15,441 nucleotides of DNA from the NCBI GenBank assembly GCA_034660735.1, contig JAYEJQ010000033.1, positions 1 to 15,441 of the forward strand, in the 5' to 3' direction. Below, piece by piece: positions 6,837-14,683 of this stretch. The translations under genes and the position numbers were made by a program. The stretch comes from JAGLTA01 sp034660735 (lineage in GTDB: Bacteria > Patescibacteriota > Patescibacteriia > JAACEG01). How positions within the stretch are numbered: the stretch's first letter is position 1; the number at the start of each line of letters is the position of its first letter. The notes under the pieces are model-generated. The model was not told where the DNA came from. It made no database searches and worked only from the letters and a program-made list of their open reading frames with translations.

Positions 6837-6977
6837 AATATTAATAAATTTATTATTAACATAAAAAAATTTATCAAAAAAAGAATGAATTATTACAATA
6901 GCAAACGATTACATACAGGTTTAAAGAATCAAACACCAAAAGAATTTACTAAATTATTTATTAAAAAAATTTATTAA
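6837..6977 (+). pseudogene. C-terminal relic of an rve-type (IS3/IS481-like) transposase
   Basis: The frame ending at TAA 6975-6977 reads MNYYNSKRLHTGLKNQTPKE from ATG 6885, then FTKLFIKKIY. The pattern YYNxKRLHxGLxxxTPxEF is the hallmark C-terminal end of DDE integrase-core transposases of the IS3/IS481 type. The frame is open back only to 6837 (a TAA lies at 6834-6836), and the catalytic DDE region is absent, so this is a fragment. The rest of the 479-nt gene-free stretch (6663-7141) holds the operon terminator, the inverted repeat at 6804-6830, and 164 nt (6978-7141) of AT-rich sequence in which I recognise nothing. Confidence 0.6.
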
Positions 6978-7141
6978 ATTTAAATTTTATTGGTTCAGTA
7001 TTTATAGGTATTGACACAATTAAAAAAAAGAGAGAACTGCTTAAAGAGTTTTTTGAATGTTTGTTTGGGCATAGATTTTTTTGTTAAAAATTAATTGGTT
7101 TTAATTACAAAAATAATATTTTTCGTTATACAGAAATATTT

Positions 7142-8278
7142 TTAAGAGACAAATTTAAAAAAATTATCTCTATTCACTATTTCAAATTTGGCGTCCGGAT
7201 AAGCGCGCTGCCAGTCGCGCGGGACGGAAACTCGTTTTATTGGAGACCATTTGCATTCATAGCCGACAAGCTTTCCTTCGCGCTCTTCTATTAAATCTAT
7301 CTCTTTTTGATCATAAGTGCGCCAGAAATAAAAGTTCGCTCGTTTTCCTGAATTTTCCGCCTGTTTTATTTTTTCCATAATAAAAAAGTTCTCAAACAAA
7401 GAACCCGTGTCCGCGCGCAAATTAAGCCTGTTAAAATTGCGGAGAAGAGCGTTTCTGACGCCTAAATCCATAAAATAATATTTTGATGTTTTGTAAATCT
7501 CTTTTCTTAAATTACGGCTAAACCCGCGCAGATTGATAATCACAAACATTTTTTCCAAGATGTCAAGATAGTTCTCAACAGCCTTTTGGCTGAGCGCCAG
7601 ATTTTTTGAAAGCTCTGCCACGGAAACTTCCGAACCGATTTGAAGCGCCAAAAGGGTCAGAAGATCCACGACCTTTTTCGGTTTTTTTATTCCGGAAAAT
7701 TCAAGAATATCCTTGTATAGATATTTATTGATATATTCATAAAGATAATCCTCCTTGTCTTTATAATTTTTAATTGTTTGCGCTTTCGGATAAAGCCCGA
7801 AACGAAGAATCTCTTCTATCGCCAAATCGTTTGAAACCTTTTTGTATTTTTCTTTAACTTCCTGATACGACAAGGGATAAAGCCAGAATGTTTTTGTTCT
7901 TCCGGTGAGCGGTTCGCTTAACTTATCAGCCAAATCAAAGGAAGCTGATCCGGAAGTTATTAAGCGAATATCCAAATTGTCATGGAGTAATTTTAAAGTA
8001 AGCCCGATATTTTCAATTTTCTGCGCCTCGTCAATAACAGCGATTTTTTCTTTTGAAAAAATGCGCTTAAGGCTTTCTAATTCATTCCTGCCCAATATCT
8101 CTTGAGCGTAAAGATCATCTCCAGTAAAAAATGTCGCGGGCTTTTTTATTTCAGACAGAAGAGATTTGATTAAAGTTGTTTTACCCGCCTGGCGCGGACC
8201 ATAAATAATGATTATCTGTTTATCTCGTCCTGTAATTGCCTTTTTAACTTTTTTGAATATTTGTCTTTCAATCATCAT
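7142..8278 (-). CDS. AAA ATPase with DUF4143 C-terminal domain
   Basis: ATPase of the common prokaryotic AAA-14/DUF4143 type; its cellular role is not established. The 378 residues are intact. They comprise a P-loop domain with Walker A YGPRQAGKTT (26-35) and Walker B IAVIDEAQKI (79-88), the sensor-like LITSGSASFDLADKLSEP (107-123), LTGRTKTFWLYPLSYQE (124-140), a probable winged-helix region (about 203-250), and a C-terminal domain with a PD-(D/E)XK-like arrangement: EIDLI (E327, D329) and YECK (E341, K343). Whether that domain cuts DNA is unknown. It stands alone and antiparallel to its neighbours, with its own promoter upstream. The start is the first of two adjacent ATG codons. Confidence 0.92.
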   Translation of the reverse strand: MMIERQIFKKVKKAITGRDKQIIIIYGPRQAGKTTLIKSLLSEIKKPATFFTGDDLYAQEILGRNELESLKRIFSKEKIAVIDEAQKIENIGLTLKLLHDNLDIRLITSGSASFDLADKLSEPLTGRTKTFWLYPLSYQEVKEKYKKVSNDLAIEEILRFGLYPKAQTIKNYKDKEDYLYEYINKYLYKDILEFSGIKKPKKVVDLLTLLALQIGSEVSVAELSKNLALSQKAVENYLDILEKMFVIINLRGFSRNLRKEIYKTSKYYFMDLGVRNALLRNFNRLNLRADTGSLFENFFIMEKIKQAENSGKRANFYFWRTYDQKEIDLIEEREGKLVGYECKWSPIKRVSVPRDWQRAYPDAKFEIVNRDNFFKFVS

Positions 8279-8316
8279 AATTTAATTATACTATAGTTAT
8301 GTCTATTTATATGAAT

Positions 8317-8345
8317 ATAATAAACTATAATTTGATGCTTGTCAA
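8317..8345 (-). promoter_or_regulatory. Promoter of the AAA/DUF4143 gene
   Basis: Read on the minus strand: a perfect TTGACA (plus-strand 8340-8345), a 17-nt spacer and TATTAT (8317-8322). The expected transcript start is near 8310, giving a leader of about 30 nt. The imperfect inverted pair TATAGTTAT (8292-8300) and TAAACTATA (8321-8329) overlaps this region and could be an operator, but that is weak. Confidence 0.7.
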
Positions 8346-8404
8346 CGGTTTTTTTGTCGCTTATGGATTATTTTCATCATATCAACAATGTCCAACAAAA
8401 AATC

Positions 8405-8432
8405 TTTACGCTATTTTTTAAAATGGTATAAT
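8405..8432 (+). promoter_or_regulatory. Promoter remaining upstream of a decayed gene
   Basis: TTTACG (8405-8410), a 16-nt spacer, then TATAAT (8427-8432) in TGGTATAAT. The ATG of the broken reading frame lies at 8440, only 8 nt after the -10 box, so an mRNA from here would be leaderless or nearly so. Confidence 0.5.
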
Positions 8433-8439
8433 GTGGTTA

Positions 8440-9001
8440 ATGGATAAAGCAATACTTAAAAAAAAACAATTATAGATATTTTTGATAATCAAGCAACGAT
8501 TAATTTTGATAATATAAAGAATGTCTATCAAATAGCTGTTTCCGCCAATCATGATTTAAATATGTCTCATGGGAAACATACGAAGAAAACATTGTTTTGC
8601 CTGACATTGAAATAGTATATTTTAAATTCAGATCACCAACAGGATGAGTAAGCGAGGTTTATGAAATAAATCCAATTTCAAACCCAATCACAAATGAAAC
8701 CGCAATAGAACAAGCAGAATATAATTATTTCGTTTACAGCCGAGAGCGATTAAAATCTTTATCCGAAGAGCAGAACACAGCAAGAGAATTAAAGCAAGAA
8801 TTAGAAGAGTATTACGGCGAAAACAGAATACCTGTCCATAAGAAACACTGGCACACAATCGTCAACTCTTATGTCTATGGAAATTATCCAATCAATGCGA
8901 TAACTCAGGCGATTAAATTTGGAGGCAAAACAGTCCATCCAAGCATTGCTTTCTCCGCGTGGCGAAAAGCAAGTGATTATTTAGAATGGATAGGAAAGTA
9001 A
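8440..9001 (+). pseudogene. Decayed gene of unknown function (about 187 codons)
   Basis: Conceptual reading needs three repairs. ATG 8440 gives MDKAILKKK, then the frame shifts by -1 in a run of nine A (8458-8466) to continue TIIDIFDNQATINFDN up to about 8570. A second shift near 8571-8578 leads into TYEENIVLPDIEIVYFKF. A TGA follows at 8645-8647, after which the frame is open for 117 codons to TAA 8999-9001, ending WRKASDYLEWIGK. The last part has normal coding texture (for example EEYYGENRIPVHKKHWHT) but no in-frame ATG. I do not recognise the family; the product would be soluble. Promoter and terminator flank it, so it was recently a monocistronic gene. Sequencing error at the A-run could explain one lesion but hardly all three. 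Confidence 0.6.
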
Positions 9002-9046
9002 TTTTAAGTACAGAATTTTTTAAAATTAAAATGTTGATAAAACAAT

Positions 9047-9072
9047 AAAAAGCCGAATGAGCGGCTTTTTTT
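9047..9072 (+). terminator. Intrinsic terminator after the decayed gene
   Basis: Stem AAAAAGCCG (9047-9055) and CGGCTTTTT (9062-9070) around the loop AATGAG, with the T-run continuing to 9072. It lies 45 nt past the stop of the decayed gene and insulates the DUF4012 gene, which therefore needs its own promoter within the next 86 nt. Confidence 0.85.
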
Positions 9073-9087
9073 GTATAAATAATTTTT

Positions 9088-9116
9088 TTGCTTTATATTT
9101 TTAAATATGCTAAATT
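9088..9116 (+). promoter_or_regulatory. Candidate promoter for the DUF4012 gene
   Basis: TTGCTT (9088-9093), 17 nt, then TAAATT (9111-9116) preceded by TGC, an extended -10. The match to consensus is only fair. It is proposed because a terminator ends at 9072 and the gene starts at 9159, so a promoter must lie between. Other AT-rich hexamers here could serve. Confidence 0.33.
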
Positions 9117-9158
9117 ATATTTATAAACTTTGTTGATTTTAAAAATTAATTTTATAAA

Positions 9159-12125
9159 ATGGCGAAAGTAAAATTACAAAAAAATAGAGTAAAAACCGCG
9201 AAAGCAAATATTGTTAAAAAAAAAGTTAAACAAAAAGCTGTTAAAAAAAATTTGATTAAAAAAACGCAAGCGAAAAAACCGATAGTTAAGAAAAAGGTTA
9301 AAGTTAAAGGAAAGGTAATAAAGCCTGTAAAAAAAATAGTTAGAAAGAGATTGCCTGCCAAAAAAAAAGTTGTAAAAAAAATAGAGAATAAAATTAAAGA
9401 TACTAAAAAAATAAAAACTGTTTCAAGAGAAAAACCTTTAACAAAGAAAAAAGATATAATAAAAAAATTTGATATCAAGAAAAAGAAAAGCAAGAAAATA
9501 ATTGATAAAATTAAAAAGCGAGCAAACTGTAAAAAAAAATTATCTGTTAAAATTGAGAAACAATCAGAGGATAATTCTTTGAATTTAGCGAAAAAAGAGA
9601 TTTCAGAAATTCAGGAAAAAATTGTAATATTAAAAGAGCAAGATAATAAATATCAAAGAATAAAAAAATATGATTTTTTAGAATTAGCCGCTTTAGTCAA
9701 TAGAGAGAGCAGCACTAATGAAATTAAGCGGAATATAAAAAGCGCCAAGAGCAAATTTTTTTTTCATAAATTTCAAAAATTTTTTTATAGAAAAAGACAG
9801 CATGCAATCGGCGGACAGAAAGAATATTTAGGCGATAATTCAGCCGTTGTTTTGCCGCAAACTTCTAAAAATTTTAGTAAAATTAAATTAAATTTTTTAA
9901 ATCGCGGAGTTAGCATTGAGTCGAAATTAGGGTTTTGGAGAACTTTAATTTTTCCGCTATATACTTTATGGAAAGGATTAGAAAATTTTTTTATCAGTCT
10001 TTCTAATTTAAGCCGCGGACGTTTGCCGAATGTTTTTCGATTTTCTTTGCCAAGTTTTTGGAGTAGATCTTTAATAGCATTCGTGACTATTTGTTTTATT
10101 TTAGTATTGCCGTTTGAAGCAGCGTTTGTTTATAAAGCTAATTTATATGAAAAAGGAAAAGTTTTAGGACAAGCAAAATCCGCAATGGGAGAATTGAAAG
10201 CGGGAGGAGAATACGCGGTAGAAAATAATTTAATAGAAGCTGGAAAGCATTTTAACAGATCTTTTGAAAATTTTAAATACGCGCAAAAAACTTTAGACAA
10301 TTCCAATTCTATGCTGGTGAAAGTTTTTAAAAATATTCCAGCAGACGGCGGAATAGTTTTAAGCGGTGATAATTTATTATCTTTCGGCGAAAATATATCC
10401 AAAGCAGCTTGCAGATTAAACGGTTCTCTCGGAACAATTTTAGAAAGGGAAGACACTATTTTTAGAAAAGATAATATTTTAATAAACGAAAAAGATACTC
10501 CAATTTTTGCTTTTCGCAAAGGATTTTTAACAGAAATTAGCGGTTTATTAGAAAATACTCTTTTGGTTAAGAGAGACTTAGAGGCGGCGCTTGAAAATAT
10601 TAACAGAGTAAAATTGAACGCGCTAAATAACGAACAAAAGCAAACTTTACTTTTAATAAAAGAAAAATTGCCAAATATAATCAGCATAGTTGGAGATTTT
10701 AATGAATTATTAGATGTTGGTATAGAAATTTTAGGCAAGGATAATTTCAAACAGTATCTTATACTTTTTCAGAATAATTATGAATTGCGCGCCACAGGCG
10801 GATTTATAGGAAGTTTTGCCGTGATGGATATTGATCAGGGCAGGATTAAGAAAATATATATTCCCGAAGGAGGAAGTTATGATGTTAGAGGAGGGCTTAC
10901 AAAAAGAATAAGCTCTCCGATTCCGCTTCATTTAGTTTCGCCTTTATGGCAGTTTCATGACGCTAATTGGTGGCCTGATTTCCCGACGTCCGCGCGCAAG
11001 TTAATGGAGTTTTATGAGGTTAGCGGCGGATCAACAGTTGACGGAGTAATAGCTATAACGCCTGAGATAATTATTGATTTATTGAAAATTACAGGTCCGA
11101 TTGATATGGAGGAATATGGAAAAGTAGTTGACGCGGATAATTTTATGTGGACGGCGCAATATTATGTTGAACTTGAATATGATAAAGAGGGAAACAAGCC
11201 TAAAAAATTTATTGCCGATTTTACCAGCATACTTATCAGTAAACTAAGCGAAAGTTTTGAAGATGGGAGCATAAATATGATGGATATTTTTGAGATACTT
11301 GAAAAGCAGGCGCAAAGCAAGGGGATGCAGTTTTATTTTACTAATCAAGATGCTCAGAAAATAGTTGAAGAAAATTTTTTAGGCGGAGAAATAAAACAAT
11401 CTTCAGGAGATTATTTAATGGTTGTTAATTCAAATATTGCTGGAGGCAAGACAGACGGCGTGATTTCTCAAAGCATTAAGTTAAACACAACGGTAGAAAA
11501 TGACGGAACAGCGGTAAACCAATTAACAATAAAACGAGCACATAACGGCGATTATGAGGATTATTTTCAGCGCGATCGTAATGTTAATTGGATTAGAATA
11601 TATGTTCCAGAGGGTTCAAAATTGGTTTCGGCAGACGGTTTTAAAAATCCAGACAGCAAATTTTTTCAAGAGCCAGAGGCAAAACTTGATATAGATCAAG
11701 ATTTAGCGGAATTAGACAGCGAGTTTAAAATTGATAAATTGAGCGGGATAAAGATTTACAATCAGTTTGGAAAAACAGTATTCGCGGGCTGGTCAATGGT
11801 TGATGTTGGAGAAACAACTGAGATTGAGTTAGAATACGAACTTCCGTTTAAAGTTGAACAAAACGTTAACGGCGGCAATGAAAAACAGTCTGATGGTTTA
11901 ATATACAGCATTTTTGATAAATTTAGCGGAAGCAGTGATTTAGTAGAAGATGATAATTTTTGCAGTTATTTGTTATTGATGCAAAAACAGGCGGGGATTA
12001 CATCGCAGTTCAGGCATTTTTTAAACACGCCGCAAAATTGGCAGCCGGTTTGGAAAAATACCGAGCAGTTTTCAGGCGTTTTAGACAAGGATAAAATTTA
12101 TGGCGAGATATTTAAAATAGAATAA
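9159..12125 (+). CDS. Large DUF4012 membrane protein with a lysine-rich histone-H1-like N-terminal tail
   Basis: The biochemical role of DUF4012 is not established; it is found in surface-glycan and envelope contexts. The 988 residues divide as follows. Residues 1-130 are a very basic tail (54 lysines by my count) in KKxVKK-like runs such as VKKKVKVKGKVIKPVKKIVR. A linker runs to about 300. One membrane helix lies at about 303-325 (SLIAFVTICFILVLPFEAAF). The remainder, 326-988, is presumably outside the membrane. The DUF4012 core shows YLILFQNNYELRATGGFIGS (533-552), DANWWPDFPTSARKLMEFYE (601-620) and VDGVIAITPEIIIDLLKITG (627-646). The start is ATG 9159: no other in-frame ATG occurs before residue 343, and no clear SD is present. 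It has no operon partner; the neighbouring intact gene is the DUF11-type protein 628 nt downstream. Confidence 0.9.
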   Translation: MAKVKLQKNRVKTAKANIVKKKVKQKAVKKNLIKKTQAKKPIVKKKVKVKGKVIKPVKKIVRKRLPAKKKVVKKIENKIKDTKKIKTVSREKPLTKKKDIIKKFDIKKKKSKKIIDKIKKRANCKKKLSVKIEKQSEDNSLNLAKKEISEIQEKIVILKEQDNKYQRIKKYDFLELAALVNRESSTNEIKRNIKSAKSKFFFHKFQKFFYRKRQHAIGGQKEYLGDNSAVVLPQTSKNFSKIKLNFLNRGVSIESKLGFWRTLIFPLYTLWKGLENFFISLSNLSRGRLPNVFRFSLPSFWSRSLIAFVTICFILVLPFEAAFVYKANLYEKGKVLGQAKSAMGELKAGGEYAVENNLIEAGKHFNRSFENFKYAQKTLDNSNSMLVKVFKNIPADGGIVLSGDNLLSFGENISKAACRLNGSLGTILEREDTIFRKDNILINEKDTPIFAFRKGFLTEISGLLENTLLVKRDLEAALENINRVKLNALNNEQKQTLLLIKEKLPNIISIVGDFNELLDVGIEILGKDNFKQYLILFQNNYELRATGGFIGSFAVMDIDQGRIKKIYIPEGGSYDVRGGLTKRISSPIPLHLVSPLWQFHDANWWPDFPTSARKLMEFYEVSGGSTVDGVIAITPEIIIDLLKITGPIDMEEYGKVVDADNFMWTAQYYVELEYDKEGNKPKKFIADFTSILISKLSESFEDGSINMMDIFEILEKQAQSKGMQFYFTNQDAQKIVEENFLGGEIKQSSGDYLMVVNSNIAGGKTDGVISQSIKLNTTVENDGTAVNQLTIKRAHNGDYEDYFQRDRNVNWIRIYVPEGSKLVSADGFKNPDSKFFQEPEAKLDIDQDLAELDSEFKIDKLSGIKIYNQFGKTVFAGWSMVDVGETTEIELEYELPFKVEQNVNGGNEKQSDGLIYSIFDKFSGSSDLVEDDNFCSYLLLMQKQAGITSQFRHFLNTPQNWQPVWKNTEQFSGVLDKDKIYGEIFKIE

Positions 12126-12175
12126 TATTTTAAAATTTGATTTTATGCCAACAAAAAACACACCAATTATTTTAA

Positions 12176-12484
12176 ATCAAAAAAAGAATCAATCTAAATA
12201 AATCTTTGAGCAAATTATTTCTACTTTCAAATTCACAATTAAATTTAACAGAATTAAATAACCCTACTAAAATCACATTGTGTGAATAAATAACCCTGCT
12301 AAAGGAACAGGAAATTTATCCGATTGAAATAAAATATTCCTCCAAGAGAATAGTCGGCAAGAGTTTTTACAGTTTTATTGATAAATTTAGCCCAAAAATC
12401 GGAATTATTTTGACTAAGGATTATTTAGGAGAGGAAAAGATAAGAAAGACAAAAGTGAAATTTATTCCATTGAGTTATTTTTAA
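12176..12484 (+). pseudogene. Relic of a second AAA/DUF4143 ATPase gene (C-terminal part)
   Basis: One frame, broken by TAA at 12287-12289. Before it comes LSKLFLLSNSQLNLTELNNP then TKI, resembling the stretch before KIYFVDTG in DUF4143 proteins. After it comes EQEIYPIEIKYSSKRIVG, then SPKIGIILTKDYLGEE and KVKFIPLSYF, resembling the terminal nuclease-like domain with its IEIK motif and closing IPLxxF. The ATPase domain and the middle of DUF4143 are gone, so this is a deletion derivative. It differs in sequence from the intact ATPase at 7142-8278, so it is not a simple duplicate. The preceding 12126-12175 holds only a short frame (MPTKNTPIILNQKKNQSK, from ATG 12145), which I regard as chance or debris. 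Confidence 0.55.
12256..12303. repeat. 16-nt direct repeat inside the relic
   Basis: AAATAACCCTACTAAA (12256-12271) recurs as AAATAACCCTGCTAAA (12288-12303), with one mismatch and a 32-nt period. The second copy contains part of the TAA that breaks the relic. The repeat may mark the junction of the internal deletion or a small tandem duplication. A small inverted repeat, TCACA-TTG-TGTGA, lies between the copies. Confidence 0.6.
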
Positions 12485-12507
12485 AATAATTTTTTAACCA
12501 AAAATCT

Positions 12508-12672
12508 ATGCCAGCAAAAAAGTTTATTTAGTCGTCGCGATTATTTTTATTATGATAATTTTAGGATTGCTTGTCGGAGTATTCGCGATTGTTAATGAAG
12601 TATGATTTAGGAAATAAACCAATAAATGAAAAATGCGCTAAAGCGGGCTATGGATTTTCAAGTCTTTCATAA
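12508..12672 (+). pseudogene. Broken gene for a small single-pass membrane protein
   Basis: ATG 12508 reads MPAKKFI and stops. Shifting frame by -1 at the six-A run (12516-12521) gives VYLVVAIIFIMIILGLLV then GVFAIVNEV, a clear membrane helix after a short N-terminus, up to TGA 12603-12605. Another shift near 12597 continues KYDLGNKPINEKCAKAGYGF to TAA 12670. The reconstructed product would be about 55 residues. The family is unknown. It could also be two unrelated fragments; the hydrophobic helix is the firm part. Confidence 0.42.
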
Positions 12673-12688
12673 AGTAAAAAAATTGAAT

Positions 12689-12717
12689 TTGGCAATTCGT
12701 AAAAATATAGTTATAAT
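12689..12717 (+). promoter_or_regulatory. Promoter of the DUF11-type protein and tgt
   Basis: TTGGCA (12689-12694), a 17-nt spacer and a perfect TATAAT (12712-12717). The transcript start is expected near 12724, 30 nt before ATG 12754. This is one of the two best promoter matches in the window. It should drive both downstream genes, because they are 1 nt apart. Confidence 0.72.
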
Positions 12718-12753
12718 AGAATTATAAATAAATTATAATACAAAAAATAAATT

Positions 12754-14682
12754 ATGTTTAGATTTAGTAAAAATAAGAATGATAATAACGAGGAAGAAGT
12801 TGAATTTCAGAGCAAAAAAATAATGGACGATTTGACGGATATTTATCAGAACGGAGATATTGACTATACGGATGATATGGGGAAACTCAATAAATCTTCA
12901 AAAAGCGCTATCGCGCGATTTTTTACTATGTTTTTTTCTTGCTCTTTTTTAGCGATTATTATAATTATGATTGGGTGGGTAATTTTTTCCCGCAATCAAG
13001 CAGATCCGTCTGGAGTAGGAGAGAAGAACGTCTCTTTAAGTATTGAGTGTAATAATGCGGTTTCTTCAATAGGAGAAGTTATTTGTAAAATAGAGTGTAA
13101 AAATCAAGATAAAGCAACTTTAACAGATTTAGAATTAATAGTTGATTATCCTATAGGATTTGATTTTAAATCATCATCTATTGAACCTGCGGATGAAAAG
13201 AATGATAAAATTTTTAATTTGTCAGACATAAGCCCATTGGGAAAAAGGGAAATTGAAATTAAAGGGATGCTTTTTGGAGAAAAAAATTCTGTTAAAAAAT
13301 TATATGCTTCTCTTTTTTATAAACAAGATAATTCTTCTCTTAATTTTAAAATTGATGATATTGAGACTTCTATTGAGGTATCAGCTGAAGTTGCTACTGT
13401 TGATATAATTGGACCAAAACAGATTTTACCTAATAGAGATTCAGAGTATATTATAAAAGTTAAAAATAATTCCAAAGAAGGCATTGAAAATTTACGGCTT
13501 ACAATTTTATATCCTAATAGTTTTTCACCAAAAGAATTTAGCGCTGATCCTGAGGGGAATGATAAGAATAGATATTGGTGGAATATTGCTAATTTAACGG
13601 CAACTGGCGAAATTGAGATGAAAATTATAGGCGTATTTTCTAAAGATACAAGGGATGATCAGGAATTTAATGCTACGCTTGATGTTTCCAATAAACAGAT
13701 TTATAATTTAATAGCTGAGGATAGTTTTGTTTCAAATGCCGTGGAGGAGAATGTGAAACTTGATTTGATTTTAAATGGCTCAACCAACGGCAAAGCCGTG
13801 AGTTTTGGAGACAATTTAGGCTATTCGTTAGTTTATGAAAATTACGGAGAGCAGGACTTAAAAGATGTTTATATAAAAATGAGAATAAAAGGATATCAGG
13901 GAGACAAGGAGATAGGTTTAATAAATTGGGAAAGTTTGAAAGATGAAAATAACGGATATATTAAAGATGGGGAAATTTTATGGACAAATGAAGAGATATT
14001 GAAATTAAGCTCTTTCTCAGCGGGAGAAGAGGGAGAGATTGATTTTTGGCTGCGATTAAATGACGTAAGCGATGTTGTTTCGGAAATAGATTCTAACGGA
14101 GGCGATTTAATTATAAAAAGCGTTGCTGAAATTGTTGTGGGAAAAGTTGAAGATGTTGATGTTGAAATGATTATTGAAAGCAATAAGATAGTTTGCGATT
14201 TAAATACCAGTTTGATTTTTAACTCGCAGGCGCGATATTTTAATGATGATAATATCGCGGTAGGATCAGGGCCAGTGCCGCCGAAAATAGGAGAGGAGAC
14301 AAAATATAGGATTTTTTGGAGCATTGCCAATAGTCTGCATAATACAAAGGAAGTGAGCGTGAAAACTGTTTTGCCGCATAATGTTGAATGGACAGACAGG
14401 ATAAATGCAGATATGGGAGATTTAAAATACAATGAAAATAGCAGGGAGATTATATGGACTATCAGCGAATTGCCGATTAAAATAAAAGAGGCAAGCGCTG
14501 ATTTTGAAATAAGCATAACGCCGACAGAAGATGATTTTAACAAAATTTTAATTTTAACGAACGAAACTTTTTTAACAGCTATTGACGCTAAAACCGATTC
14601 GCAGATTTCAGCTAAGAGCAAGTCTTTAACTTCAGATTTAGAATTTGATCCAATTATAGGAGGGAAAGGGGTTGTAGAATAA
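12754..14682 (+). CDS. Membrane-anchored DUF11-type beta-sandwich repeat protein
   Basis: Probable surface protein of 642 residues; function unknown. An acidic cytoplasmic segment (1-50, with EEEVEFQ and GDIDYTDDMGK) precedes one membrane helix at about 56-79 (FFTMFFSCSFLAIIIIMIGW). The rest is a chain of about four immunoglobulin-like modules (roughly 92-210, 213-330, 333-480, 482-625), each in the DUF11 style of LTDLELIVDYPIGFDF or IENLRLTILYPNSFSP. Modules two and four contain the recurrent WxIxN pattern (YWWNIANL; RIFWSIANS). The last shows GSGPVPPKIGEETKYRIFWS (504-523) and ends IIGGKGVVE, wording I associate with Parcubacteria proteins of this type. There is no LPXTG or second helix at the end, so anchoring is N-terminal. 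No clear SD is seen. It probably acts with the DUF4012 protein, an inference from proximity. Confidence 0.85.
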   Translation: MFRFSKNKNDNNEEEVEFQSKKIMDDLTDIYQNGDIDYTDDMGKLNKSSKSAIARFFTMFFSCSFLAIIIIMIGWVIFSRNQADPSGVGEKNVSLSIECNNAVSSIGEVICKIECKNQDKATLTDLELIVDYPIGFDFKSSSIEPADEKNDKIFNLSDISPLGKREIEIKGMLFGEKNSVKKLYASLFYKQDNSSLNFKIDDIETSIEVSAEVATVDIIGPKQILPNRDSEYIIKVKNNSKEGIENLRLTILYPNSFSPKEFSADPEGNDKNRYWWNIANLTATGEIEMKIIGVFSKDTRDDQEFNATLDVSNKQIYNLIAEDSFVSNAVEENVKLDLILNGSTNGKAVSFGDNLGYSLVYENYGEQDLKDVYIKMRIKGYQGDKEIGLINWESLKDENNGYIKDGEILWTNEEILKLSSFSAGEEGEIDFWLRLNDVSDVVSEIDSNGGDLIIKSVAEIVVGKVEDVDVEMIIESNKIVCDLNTSLIFNSQARYFNDDNIAVGSGPVPPKIGEETKYRIFWSIANSLHNTKEVSVKTVLPHNVEWTDRINADMGDLKYNENSREIIWTISELPIKIKEASADFEISITPTEDDFNKILILTNETFLTAIDAKTDSQISAKSKSLTSDLEFDPIIGGKGVVE

Positions 14683-14683
14683 A

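Noticed and set aside
7011..7016. Perfect TTGACA as a promoter
   Set aside because: No acceptable -10 hexamer lies 15-19 nt downstream, and no plus-strand gene follows.
8458..8466. Programmed -1 frameshift in the nine-A run
   Set aside because: Slippage there is possible, but two further lesions downstream (about 8571 and 8645) would still block the product, and no stimulatory structure is evident.
8645..8647. TGA between well-coding segments as evidence for a recoded TGA (glycine code of Gracilibacteria/SR1)
   Set aside because: All long genes in the window are free of in-frame TGA, one gene (ending 1907) uses TGA as a natural stop, and the broken gene has two further frame lesions. Decay is the simpler explanation.
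9152..9493. Minus-strand open frame opposite the lysine-rich tail
   Set aside because: It is the phenylalanine/leucine-rich shadow of the AAA-rich plus-strand coding sequence. Long minus-strand frames opposite 10130-10750 and 13896-14621 were rejected for the same reason.
12626..12727. 33-codon frame MKNALKRAMDFQ... ahead of the DUF11-type gene
   Set aside because: It runs straight through the consensus promoter (12689-12717), has no ribosome binding site, and overlaps the small membrane-protein relic in another frame.
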